Positions 1-6,383 are shown, numbered from the stretch's first letter. The stretch is 6,383 bases of DNA from Flavobacteriaceae bacterium (GCA_030633285.1 DAOVTC010000065.1:1-6383); one strand, 5' to 3'. A program made the numbers and translations. Notes: generated by a model from the sequence alone, not told the origin.

Positions 1-40
1 GGTAAGCCTTTATTCATTTTAAAAAATTTCTAAAGTTCAA

Positions 41-1234
41 TTATGCCAATACTTCTTGAACTTTTTCAGCTGCCTCTCTAAATTGAACAACAGAAATTAA
101 ATCTAAACCACTTTTATCAAGTAATACTTTAGCTTCTTCAGCATTTGTACCTTGTAATCTAACAATGATAGGAACTCTTATTTTACCTCCCATATTATTA
201 TATGCATCTACTATACCTTGTGCTACTCGATCACAACGAACAATACCACCAAAAATATTTACTAAAATAGCTTTTACATTCGGGTCTTTTAGTATAATTT
301 TAAATCCGGTTTCTACTCTTTCAGCATCTGCTGTACCTCCAACATCTAAGAAGTTTGCCGGTTCACCTCCTGACTGTTTTATCAAATCCATCGTACTCAT
401 TGCTAAACCTGCGCCATTTACCATACAACCAACATTTCCGTCAAGGTCAACATAATTTAATCCAACAGCATTAGCCTCAACTTCAATAGGGTTTTCTTCA
501 CGTAAATCACGTAAATCGATATAATCTTTATGACGATATAATGCATTATTATCTAAAGTTACTTTAGCATCTACAGCTAAAATTTTATCATCGGAAGTCT
601 TTAAAACTGGGTTGATTTCAAAAAGTGAAGCATCTGAACCTATATATGCATTATACAATGAAGTAACAAATTTTGTCATTTCTTTAAAAGCTTTGCCTGA
701 TAAGCCTAAATTAAATGCAACTTTTCGAGCCTGAAATGCTAACAATCCTGTTGCAGGATCAACTTCTTCAGTAAAAATTAAATGTGGCGTTTTATCGGCA
801 ACAGACTCAATATCCATTCCACCTTCAGTAGAATACATGATCATGTTTCTACCAGTAGCTCTATTTAATAAAACTGACATATAATATTCTTCTGGTTCAT
901 TGTCTCCTGGATAATAAACATCTTCAGCAATTAAAACTTGATTAACTTTTTTACCTTCTGGTGGAGTTTGAGGCGTTTTTAACATCATACCAATAATATC
1001 ATTAGAGATATTTTCAACTTCTTCTAACGATTTAGCAAGTTTAACTCCTCCTCCTTTTCCTCTTCCTCCAGCATGAATTTGTGCTTTTATTATCCACCAT
1101 TCTGTACCTGTTTCGGCAGCCAATTGTTTAGCAACATCAACAGCTTTTTTATGATTATCGGCAACTAATCCTCTTTGTATCTTAACACCGAAGCTATTTA
1201 ATAATTCTTTTCCTTGATATTCGTGTAAATTCAT
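41..1234 (-). CDS. sucC: Succinyl-CoA synthetase (ADP-forming) beta subunit
   Basis: Beta subunit of succinate-CoA ligase, the TCA-cycle enzyme that interconverts succinyl-CoA and succinate with substrate-level phosphorylation in the cytoplasm; it works with the alpha subunit SucD, which is not in this window. The 397-residue protein is full length for the family. It opens with the typical MNLHEYQGKELL start of the ATP-grasp domain. It then shows a glycine-rich nucleotide-binding segment (GGRGKGGGVK, residues 56-65), the metal-binding EINP (206-209) with D222 of VDAK, and the C-terminal CoA-ligase domain with GNVGCMVNGAGLAM (266-279), the FLDVGGTA segment (295-302) and NIFGGIVRCD (326-335). 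The start is fixed by the conserved N-terminus, and a TAnnTTTG element lies about 30 bases upstream. The gene is divergent from the DUF5916 gene. Nothing is odd; the identification is secure from motifs alone. Confidence 0.97.
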   Translation of the reverse strand: MNLHEYQGKELLNSFGVKIQRGLVADNHKKAVDVAKQLAAETGTEWWIIKAQIHAGGRGKGGGVKLAKSLEEVENISNDIIGMMLKTPQTPPEGKKVNQVLIAEDVYYPGDNEPEEYYMSVLLNRATGRNMIMYSTEGGMDIESVADKTPHLIFTEEVDPATGLLAFQARKVAFNLGLSGKAFKEMTKFVTSLYNAYIGSDASLFEINPVLKTSDDKILAVDAKVTLDNNALYRHKDYIDLRDLREENPIEVEANAVGLNYVDLDGNVGCMVNGAGLAMSTMDLIKQSGGEPANFLDVGGTADAERVETGFKIILKDPNVKAILVNIFGGIVRCDRVAQGIVDAYNNMGGKIRVPIIVRLQGTNAEEAKVLLDKSGLDLISVVQFREAAEKVQEVLA

Positions 1235-1262
1235 TACTTATTTTTTTTGAATTAAATCGATA

Positions 1263-1270
1263 CAAAAGTA
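1263..1270 (-). promoter_or_regulatory. Candidate Bacteroidota -7 element of sucC
   Basis: Read on the minus strand this is TACTTTTG, an exact match to the Bacteroidota -7 consensus TAnnTTTG. It ends 28 bases before the sucC ATG, which would leave a leader of roughly 20-25 bases. No good -33 TTG is present at the usual spacing: a TTC at 1293-1291 has a 20-base spacer, and the nearest true TTG at 1303-1301 is too far away. The match is direct; promoter function is inferred. Confidence 0.5.
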
Positions 1271-1426
1271 AGTATTTAATTCAGAAATTAGAATATTGAA
1301 CAATTAATTTTTATAAAATATTTCTTTAAAAATATTCAAAAATATCTTTCAAAAAATAATGTAACAATTATATTTTAAAATTGTCTTTTTAACAGTTTAT
1401 TAAGATACCATTTAACAACTATTAAA

Positions 1427-1434
1427 TATTTTCG
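1427..1434 (+). promoter_or_regulatory. Weak candidate -7 element of the DUF5916 gene
   Basis: TATTTTCG matches TAnnTTTG at five of the six fixed positions and lies 39 bases before the ATG at 1474, a plausible leader length. No convincing -33 TTG is seen upstream. The surrounding divergent intergenic region (1235-1473) is extremely AT-rich, so a near match can occur by chance. Confidence 0.25.
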
Positions 1435-1473
1435 CTTTATAAATAAATTCAAATCTTTACAGCTTATTATTTC

Positions 1474-3894
1474 ATGAAAAATATTACTATTATTTTTTTA
1501 TTTTTCTTTACTACACTGATTTATAGTCAAGATAAAAAAAAAGAAATTCAAGCTGTAAGAATAAGTGAATCTCCTAAAATTGATGGAAAATTAGATGATT
1601 CTGCATGGAAAAATGCAAACACAGCTGGTGATTTTACAATGTTTGAGCCTGGAAGTGGTAACCCAGAACCAAAAGATCAAAAAACAGAAGTAAAAATTAT
1701 CTATGATGATGAAGCCATTTATATAGGTGCTGCAATTTATGATGCCAACCCAGAAAATATATTACGTCAATTTACGGAAAGAGATAATTTTGGTACAACT
1801 GATGTAATAGGATTGAGCATAAATACCAATAATGATGGTCAAAATGAATTTTGGTTTCTTGTAACTGCAGCAGGAGTGCAAATTGATGCTCAAATCTCTC
1901 CCTCAAATGGTGAAGATTTTAGTTGGAGTGAAGTTTGGTTTAGCGAAATTAGTTTTGACGAAAAAGGATGGTATGCTGAAATGAAAATTCCCTATTCTGC
2001 TTTACGCTTTTCAAAGGGAAATATTCAAACCTGGGGAATTAATTTATTTAGAAGTATTGAAAGTAAAAAAGAACTTTATTCATGGAATTTTATCGATAAA
2101 ACAATTGGAAATTCTCCACAATACACGGGTCTTTTAACAGGCTTAAAAGATATAAAACCACCTGTTCGGTTAGGTCTTTCACCTTTTACATCATTTATTC
2201 TAGATAATTATGATGACAATACGGATACTAACTTAGCATTTGGATTGGACTTGAAGTATGGTATTACTGATAATTTTACATTAATAGCAACACTTATTCC
2301 TGATTTTTCTCAAGCTGGATTTGACAATATAACATTGAATTTAGGGCCTTTTGAACAAGTTTTTGAAGAACAACGACAGTTTTTTATTGAAGGAGCTGAT
2401 CTATTGGAAAAAGGAAATTTATTTTTTTCAAGAAGAATTGGAAATAGACCTGTTGGAAATGGTGATGTAGAAGAATTTGCAGAAGAGAATGAAAATATTG
2501 AAATTGTTAACAATCCAACAGAAGTTGATGTGCTAAATGCAATTAAAGTTACAGGCAGGTCAAAAAAAGGTTTGGGAATTGCTGTTTTAAATGCTATAAC
2601 CAAACAAACTAAAGCAACCATTAAAGACAGTATAACTGATGAAAAAACAAAAATAGTTACCGAGCCATTGGCTAATTATAATGTGTTTGTTATAGATCAG
2701 GAATTCAATAAAAATTCTTCCATTGGATTAGTCAACACAAACGTATTGCGTGATGGCAATTTTAGAGATGCCAATGTTACCTCTTTGGTATTTAATTTAG
2801 CTAACAAAGTTAATTCTTATAAAATTGAAGGTGATGCAAGTACAAGTACTGTTAGAGAGGAAGGTGAAAATACAACTGGTTTTGCATCAAATTTGGAATT
2901 TAGTAAAACCAAAGGAAATGTACGATTTGATCTAGAGCACGAATTTGCTGATGCCAAATACGATAAAAACGATTTAGGTTTCCAAAGAAGGAATAACTAT
3001 AGTACTTTTAGTGGAAGCATAAATTATAGGATTTTTAAGCCTACTAAACATTTTAATAGTTTATATATTGGTTTATGGACAGGTTATTTTCGAAGATTTG
3101 ACCCAAATGTTTATACTGGTACTTATATTAATTTGCATGCTTCTGTTACCAACAAAAAGCAAATCTCATATGGTTTGAGATTGGGTTCAAATATAGGGCA
3201 AACAAAAGATTATTTCGAACCTAGAACTGATGGTAGATTTTGGTTAGAAGATCCTGAAACAAATACAAGTGTTTGGATATCATCTGATAATAGAAAAAAG
3301 TTAGCCCTGAATTTAAGATTAGGAACCAGCTGGTATCATGGAAATGATGGATATGATTATTACGTAAGTGTAGCCCCAAGATATAGAGTAAATGACAAAT
3401 TACAGTTTAGTTTTTCAATTTCTTTAGATTATGAGTTTAACCAATTGGGCTATGTAACTACATTAGAAGATGAAACAATTGTCTTTGGAGAACGAAATAC
3501 TAAAGAAATTGAGAATTCATTATCAGCAAAATACAATTTCAATGATAAGTCTTCACTATCATTAGCATTCAGACATTATTGGTCACCTGTAGTATATAAA
3601 GATCAATATTTCAAACTTGAAGAAAACGGAGAATTATCTAACAGTGATTATACCGATAATCATGATTTGAATTTTAATAGTTGGAATTTAGATTTGCGCT
3701 ATGTATGGAGATTTGCACGAGGTAGCGAATTGGTTGCTTTGTATAGAAATTCAATTTTAAATGAAGATGAACTATCCCAATTATCCTATCAAGACAATAT
3801 CTCAAATCTATTTGATCAACCTATCGGGCAAAGTTTTTCTATAAAAATAGTTTATTATCTAGATTATAACCGAGCAAAAAATTGGTTTAAATAA
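1474..3894 (+). CDS. Secreted/outer-membrane DUF5916 protein with CBM9-like N-terminal domain
   Basis: An 806-residue exported protein. Residues 1-18 form a signal peptide (MK, a hydrophobic stretch rich in I, F and L, then IYS before Q19), with likely cleavage between S18 and Q19. Residues about 30-220 look like the carbohydrate-binding family 9-like domain that usually precedes DUF5916: KIDGKLDDSAW at 35-45, an IIYDDEAIYIG strand at 75-85, and W166 with the following MKIPYSALRF. From about 230 to the C-terminus the sequence has the alternating aromatic/polar strands of an outer-membrane beta-barrel. The family landmark PDFSQ...FEEQRQFFIEG lies at 276-307, followed by NLFFSRRIG (315-323). 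The last strand runs to the C-terminus and ends in F805-K806. The substrate is unknown; carbohydrate binding is only suggested by the N-terminal fold. No susC/susD or peptidase neighbour is present to indicate a role. The family call is firm, the function open. Confidence 0.88.
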   Translation: MKNITIIFLFFFTTLIYSQDKKKEIQAVRISESPKIDGKLDDSAWKNANTAGDFTMFEPGSGNPEPKDQKTEVKIIYDDEAIYIGAAIYDANPENILRQFTERDNFGTTDVIGLSINTNNDGQNEFWFLVTAAGVQIDAQISPSNGEDFSWSEVWFSEISFDEKGWYAEMKIPYSALRFSKGNIQTWGINLFRSIESKKELYSWNFIDKTIGNSPQYTGLLTGLKDIKPPVRLGLSPFTSFILDNYDDNTDTNLAFGLDLKYGITDNFTLIATLIPDFSQAGFDNITLNLGPFEQVFEEQRQFFIEGADLLEKGNLFFSRRIGNRPVGNGDVEEFAEENENIEIVNNPTEVDVLNAIKVTGRSKKGLGIAVLNAITKQTKATIKDSITDEKTKIVTEPLANYNVFVIDQEFNKNSSIGLVNTNVLRDGNFRDANVTSLVFNLANKVNSYKIEGDASTSTVREEGENTTGFASNLEFSKTKGNVRFDLEHEFADAKYDKNDLGFQRRNNYSTFSGSINYRIFKPTKHFNSLYIGLWTGYFRRFDPNVYTGTYINLHASVTNKKQISYGLRLGSNIGQTKDYFEPRTDGRFWLEDPETNTSVWISSDNRKKLALNLRLGTSWYHGNDGYDYYVSVAPRYRVNDKLQFSFSISLDYEFNQLGYVTTLEDETIVFGERNTKEIENSLSAKYNFNDKSSLSLAFRHYWSPVVYKDQYFKLEENGELSNSDYTDNHDLNFNSWNLDLRYVWRFARGSELVALYRNSILNEDELSQLSYQDNISNLFDQPIGQSFSIKIVYYLDYNRAKNWFK

Positions 3895-3939
3895 TCATCA
3901 TTTTATAAATATATATTCGTTAAAACGGAATTAAATTTC

Positions 3940-3969
3940 TTGCTTAGTCACTAAAAATATGTATTTTCA
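3940..3969 (+). promoter_or_regulatory. Weak candidate promoter of lolD
   Basis: A TTG at 3940-3942 is followed after 19 bases by TATTTTCA (3962-3969). This spacing suits the Bacteroidota -33/-7 pair, but the second element matches only four of the six fixed TAnnTTTG positions. It sits 15 bases before the ATG at 3985, which would give a very short leader. This is a low-confidence suggestion in an AT-rich spacer. Confidence 0.25.
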
Positions 3970-3984
3970 CAACCTCATTCAAAT

Positions 3985-4665
3985 ATGATGATCAAAGCAG
4001 AAAACATTCATAAATCTTATGGTGATTTAGAAGTACTCAAAGGTGTTGATTTGCACATTAAAAAAAGTGAAATTGTTGCTATTGTTGGCCCTAGTGGAGC
4101 AGGTAAAACTACATTATTACAAATTTTAGGAACTTTAGATAAACCCACTAGTACTGATAAACTTATCATCAATAATCAAGATATAACTAAATTAAATGAT
4201 AAATATTTATCAAAATTTAGAAATAAACATATCGGTTTTATATTTCAATTTCACCAGTTACTTCCCGAATTTACTGCTTTGGAAAATGTATGTATTCCAG
4301 CATTTATTGCCAATAAACCCAAACAAAAAGTTATAGCTGAAGCCAAAGAAATTTTAGATTTTTTAGGACTCACCAATCGTATAGATCACAAACCAAATGA
4401 GTTATCTGGTGGCGAACAACAACGTGTTGCTGTTGCCAGAGCTTTAATCAATAAACCCGATGTGATTTTTGCAGATGAGCCTAGTGGCAATTTAGACTCT
4501 GCCGCTGCAAAAAGTTTACACAAATTATTTTTCACTTTAAGAGATCAATTTGGTCAAACTTTTGTAATTGTTACCCATAATTTAGAACTAGCAAATATGA
4601 CAGACAGAAAATTAGAAATGAAAGATGGACAAATAGTTAGAGACAAAAAGCAAATAGCTAAGTAG
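3985..4665 (+). CDS. lolD: LolD-type ABC transporter ATP-binding protein (lipoprotein release)
   Basis: A 226-residue ABC ATPase of the LolD/MacB/FtsE group. In the characterised family LolD powers LolC/E membrane subunits that extract lipoproteins from the inner membrane for delivery to the outer membrane. All nucleotide-binding motifs are intact: Walker A GPSGAGKT (35-42), Q-loop Q88 within [16 protein letters not shown], signature LSGGEQQR (140-147), Walker B VIFADEP (160-166), D-loop SGNLD (167-171) and switch histidine H198. The segment after the Q-loop ([14 protein letters not shown]) is typical of LolD rather than of MacB or FtsE. The gene opens with two ATGs in a row (3985 and 3988); either could be used. 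No permease gene is adjacent, so its LolC/E-like partner must be elsewhere. The protein has no membrane segment and would act on the cytoplasmic face. ATPase certain, LolD assignment likely. Confidence 0.88.
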   Translation: MMIKAENIHKSYGDLEVLKGVDLHIKKSEIVAIVGPSGAGKTTLLQILGTLDKPTSTDKLIINNQDITKLNDKYLSKFRNKHIGFIFQFHQLLPEFTALENVCIPAFIANKPKQKVIAEAKEILDFLGLTNRIDHKPNELSGGEQQRVAVARALINKPDVIFADEPSGNLDSAAAKSLHKLFFTLRDQFGQTFVIVTHNLELANMTDRKLEMKDGQIVRDKKQIAK

Positions 4666-4761
4666 TAAAGAGTAAGCGGTTAGCTATCTGTAAACAAGTT
4701 TGGTTTAAAATTAGTAGTTAAAATAGATAACAAATTTTCAACTTTTTACTAAAATACATTT

Positions 4762-5508
4762 ATGATAGGTATCATCAGTGCAATGCAAGAAGAAATACAA
4801 GCTTTGCATACATTTCTTAAAAATGAAAAAATCATAAATAAGGGTATGCGTACTTATTATCATGGTACTTTATTTAATCAAGAAATAGTTTTGGTGTTTT
4901 CTCGTTGGGGAAAGGTAGCTTCGGCAACTACAGTAACTCAGTTAATCAATGATTTTGATGTTGATGAAATTATTTTTACTGGTGTAGCAGGGTCAATTCA
5001 TGAAAATTTAAATATAGGAGATATAGTTATTGGTAAAAATTTGTTCCAACACGATATGAATGCTAGTCCGCTTATTGCTCCTTATGAAATTCCTTTATTG
5101 AATAAAAAATATTTTGAAACAGATTCTTTCAAACGAGATTTATTAAATAAAGCTTCTCAACTATTTTTATCTGATTTTGAAAGCTTCATACAAAAAAGTC
5201 AAGCTAAAGAATTTAGCATTACAAATTCTACAATTTTTTTAGGTGATATAGCTAGTGGTGATCAATTTATATCTAACAAACAACAAATCCAAAATATTAA
5301 AAATAATTTACCTAACGTAGTTTGTGTTGAAATGGAAGGTGCAGCTGTAGCACAAGTTTGTTACGAATATCAAATTCCTTTTAGTATAATTAGAACCATA
5401 TCAGATAAGGCAAATGATAATTCACATATAGATTTTTCAAAGTTTGCAAAACAAATTGCCAGTAATTATGCCTTAGGTATTTTAAAAAATTATTTCAAAT
5501 TGATTTAA
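4762..5508 (+). CDS. mtnN: 5'-methylthioadenosine/S-adenosylhomocysteine nucleosidase
   Basis: A cytoplasmic nucleosidase that hydrolyses 5'-methylthioadenosine and S-adenosylhomocysteine to adenine plus the thioribose compound, feeding methyl-cycle and methionine salvage. The 248-residue protein shows the family pattern: N-terminal GIISAMQEEI with E11 at the position of the E. coli catalytic Glu12; FTGVAGSI (72-79) and GDIVIG (86-91); QHDMNA (96-101); SGDQFI (165-170); VEMEGAA (189-195) with E192 matching E. coli Glu174, which contacts the ribose; and RTISDKAN (211-218) with D215 matching Asp197. It is somewhat longer than the roughly 230 residues usual for the bacterial enzyme, the extra length lying about residues 112-150. 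The spacer from lolD is 96 bases, so co-transcription is possible but not shown. The gene ends 26 bases before a structured repeat that may form its 3' end. Futalosine hydrolase is a related alternative but fits less well. Confidence 0.92.
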   Translation: MIGIISAMQEEIQALHTFLKNEKIINKGMRTYYHGTLFNQEIVLVFSRWGKVASATTVTQLINDFDVDEIIFTGVAGSIHENLNIGDIVIGKNLFQHDMNASPLIAPYEIPLLNKKYFETDSFKRDLLNKASQLFLSDFESFIQKSQAKEFSITNSTIFLGDIASGDQFISNKQQIQNIKNNLPNVVCVEMEGAAVAQVCYEYQIPFSIIRTISDKANDNSHIDFSKFAKQIASNYALGILKNYFKLI

Positions 5509-5534
5509 GGTATCACCATAATTTTTAAAATACA

Positions 5535-5669
5535 AAACACACCCCTATCCGATAAACGAATTTCTCCCCTCTCAAGAGGGGAAATCAACATCAATATTAT
5601 TATACACTATTTGATATATTTAACTATAAGTTCCCCTCTTGAGAGGGGTTAGGGGTGTGTTTATGTTAA
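5535..5669 (+). repeat. Structured REP/BIME-like repeat, upstream copy
   Basis: First of two direct copies of a structured non-coding unit. By hand alignment, 5538-5669 matches 6103-6235 at 127 of 134 columns, with 4 substitutions and 3 single-base gaps. A perfect 13-bp inverted repeat (AAACACACCCCTA, 5535-5547 and 5650-5662) bounds the unit. Just inside each end is a 16-nt hairpin: CCCCTCTCAAGAGGGG at 5566-5581 and its reverse complement at 5633-5648, so the two can fold singly or pair with each other. The left end also holds an extra segment of about 18 bases (5548-5565) between the terminal repeat and the hairpin. In the other copy this segment forms a perfect stem-loop; here it is damaged (ATCCG against CGAAT). 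The 51-base centre between the hairpins is AT-rich and non-coding. It may also act as a transcript end for mtnN. The structure is certain; function is unknown. Confidence 0.93.
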
Positions 5670-5726
5670 CTTCATAAATAAATTTAAACAAACCGATTAT
5701 AGAAATAAATACAGCATCATTAAAAA

Positions 5727-6113
5727 ATGAAAAAAAGAAGAATTATTCCATATAATCCCAAACTAAAAGAATTAGCTCGCCAACTTAGAAATAATTCTAC
5801 AAAATCAGAAATTTTCCTATGGCTTAAATTAAAAGGAAAACAAATCTATGGGTATGATTTTCATAGACAAAAACCAATTGATAATTATATACTTGACTTC
5901 TTTTGCTATGAGTTAATGCTAGGTATTGAAATAGATGGCTATTCACATGAAATACTTGAGGTATATGAGAAAGATAATATCAAAACAAAAAGAATGAATA
6001 AACTTGGAATATCAATTTTACGTTTTAGTGATATTCAAGTATTTAATGAAATGGATAATGTAATGAGGGCTATTGAGCATTTTATTATTGAATTTGAAAA
6101 TACACACCCCTAA
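5727..6113 (+). CDS. DUF559 (Vsr-like fold) predicted endonuclease
   Basis: A 128-residue soluble protein of the DUF559 family, which belongs to the restriction-endonuclease-like fold together with the very-short-patch repair nuclease Vsr. Visible family features are N-terminal IIPYNPKLKELARQLRNN (6-23), the conserved E28 and W32 of the first helix, FHRQKPI (45-51), the strand YILDFFC (54-60) with presumed catalytic D57, IEIDGYSH (67-74) with E68, D70 and H74, and the closing ILRFSD strand (97-102). It has the full length expected and no damage, so it may be active; no substrate is known for this type. The start is the ATG in an A-run, with PYNPKLKE following as in relatives. The final T-H-P codons and TAA come from the left end of the downstream repeat. 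A 64-base AT-rich leader separates it from the upstream repeat, and I see no clear promoter in it. A role in processing or moving the flanking repeats is my inference. Confidence 0.85.
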   Translation: MKKRRIIPYNPKLKELARQLRNNSTKSEIFLWLKLKGKQIYGYDFHRQKPIDNYILDFFCYELMLGIEIDGYSHEILEVYEKDNIKTKRMNKLGISILRFSDIQVFNEMDNVMRAIEHFIIEFENTHP

Positions 6114-6235
6114 TCCGATAAACGGATTTCTCCCCTCTCAAGAGGGGAAATCAACATCAATATTATTTACACTATTTGTAATATTTAACTATAAGTTCCC
6201 TTCTTGAGAGGGGTTTAGGGGTGTGTTTATGTTAA
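6102..6235 (+). repeat. Structured REP/BIME-like repeat, downstream copy
   Basis: Second copy of the unit, in the same orientation as the first. A perfect 12-bp terminal inverted repeat (ACACACCCCTAA at 6102-6113, complement at 6215-6226) bounds it. The left hairpin CCCCTCTCAAGAGGGG (6132-6147) is perfect; the right one (6198-6213) reads CCCTTC in its first arm, so one C-G pair becomes a T-G wobble in the folded strand. Between terminal repeat and left hairpin there is a perfect 6-bp stem-loop, AATCCG-ATAAA-CGGATT (6112-6128), which is degraded in the other copy. The left terminal repeat overlaps the last codons and the stop of the DUF559 gene. Similarity to the first copy continues a few bases past the right terminal repeat (TTATGTTAA). 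Confidence 0.93.
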
Positions 6236-6294
6236 TTTATAAAAAATATTTAATATTAAGTTCACCAAGAGGCGTGTTAAATATCTAATCAAAC

Positions 6295-6383
6295 TCACTC
6301 AAAAGTAGTTTTTCGTCTATCACGCTTAATAAAGTGCAATTTTCCATCTTTATAAATTTGTTTTCTATAGCCTAACAAGTGGA
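6295..6383 (-). CDS. C-terminal end of an unidentified protein (runs off the window)
   Basis: On the minus strand one frame is open from the right edge to a TGA at 6297-6295, giving 28 residues that begin HLLGYRKQIYKDGK and end in RDRRKTTFE. The other two minus-strand frames hit stops within the first 20 bases from the edge. The lysine/arginine-rich tail with alternating hydrophobic residues looks like a real protein end, but the piece is too short to assign to a family. If real, this gene is convergent with mtnN and the DUF559 gene, placing the repeat cassette in a space between two gene 3' ends, where REP-type elements are usually tolerated. Confidence 0.5.
   Translation of the reverse strand, partial: HLLGYRKQIYKDGKLHFIKRDRRKTTFE

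Larger units (their letters stand above)
5535..6235 (+). mobile_element. Candidate repeat-endonuclease-repeat cassette
   Basis: The two directly oriented repeat copies and the DUF559 gene between them form a unit of about 700 bp inserted between mtnN and a minus-strand gene. The copies are much more alike than expected for unconstrained old sequence, the enclosed gene is intact, and its stop codon lies inside the downstream copy, so gene and repeat are physically merged. The layout resembles REP palindromes flanking a RAYT transposase gene. No transposase, integrase or clear target-site duplication is visible, so mobility is an inference. The alternative is a locally duplicated regulatory repeat that happens to bracket a small nuclease gene. 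Confidence 0.45.

Noticed and set aside
1..40. Possible ends of neighbouring genes at the left edge: a plus-strand frame GKPLFILKNF followed by TAA at 31-33, and a minus-strand ATG at 17-15.
   Set aside because: Ten and five codons respectively are too short to tell a gene end or start from chance in AT-rich sequence. No sucC terminator hairpin could be recognised here either.
165..455. Open frame of 96 codons on the plus strand within sucC.
   Set aside because: It lies wholly inside the well-supported sucC reading frame on the other strand and resembles no family; it is a shadow frame.
2310..2621. Open frame of 103 codons on the minus strand within the DUF5916 gene.
   Set aside because: It is antisense to a conserved stretch (the FEEQRQFFIEG region) of a clear gene, with serine/proline/phenylalanine-rich composition typical of a shadow frame.
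3915..3931. Small imperfect hairpin (CGTT-AA-AACG with a bulged outer extension) after the DUF5916 gene.
   Set aside because: The stem has only four pairs before a bulge, with a two-base loop and no U-run; too weak to call a terminator.
5535..6235. CRISPR array.
   Set aside because: There are only two long copies with internal dyad symmetry, separated by a protein gene rather than by short unique spacers, and no cas gene is present.
5535..6235. Conventional insertion sequence or MITE pair with target-site duplication.
   Set aside because: The enclosed protein has no DDE, Y1 HUH or serine-recombinase motifs, and I could find no short direct duplication immediately outside the terminal inverted repeats. 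The cassette is therefore listed only as a candidate mobile element.

Overview
The window looks like chromosome of an AT-rich member of the Bacteroidota, most likely a flavobacterium. The evidence is a very low GC content, ATG starts in A/T-rich leaders without Shine-Dalgarno sequences, a TAnnTTTG-type promoter element upstream of sucC, and a DUF5916 outer-membrane barrel protein of a type common in that phylum. The species cannot be named from the sequence.

Layout, left to right: sucC (succinyl-CoA synthetase beta subunit) lies on the minus strand. A 239-bp divergent intergenic region separates it from a plus-strand series: an 806-residue secreted or outer-membrane protein with a CBM9-like N-terminal domain and a DUF5916 barrel, then a LolD-type ABC ATPase, then an MTA/SAH nucleosidase (mtnN). 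These four are ordinary intact chromosomal genes with short AT-rich spacers and no obvious shared pathway: TCA cycle, cell envelope, lipoprotein export and methyl-cycle salvage.

The unusual part is the last 850 bases. Between mtnN and a minus-strand gene that runs off the right edge sits a cassette of about 700 bp. It consists of a 128-residue DUF559 (Vsr-like, PD-(D/E)xK-fold) predicted endonuclease gene between two direct copies of a structured repeat of about 133 bp. By hand alignment the copies are about 95% identical (127 of 134 columns). Each copy has 12-13 bp perfect terminal inverted repeats and a 16-nt GC-rich hairpin near each end, and carries an extra small hairpin at the left end only. 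The last three codons and the stop codon of the endonuclease gene lie inside the left end of the downstream copy.

The arrangement resembles REP/BIME palindromes with their RAYT transposases, but with an endonuclease-fold protein in place of a Y1 transposase. My main hypothesis is a REP-like element with an associated nuclease. The structure is visible directly; mobility and nuclease action on the repeat are inference.
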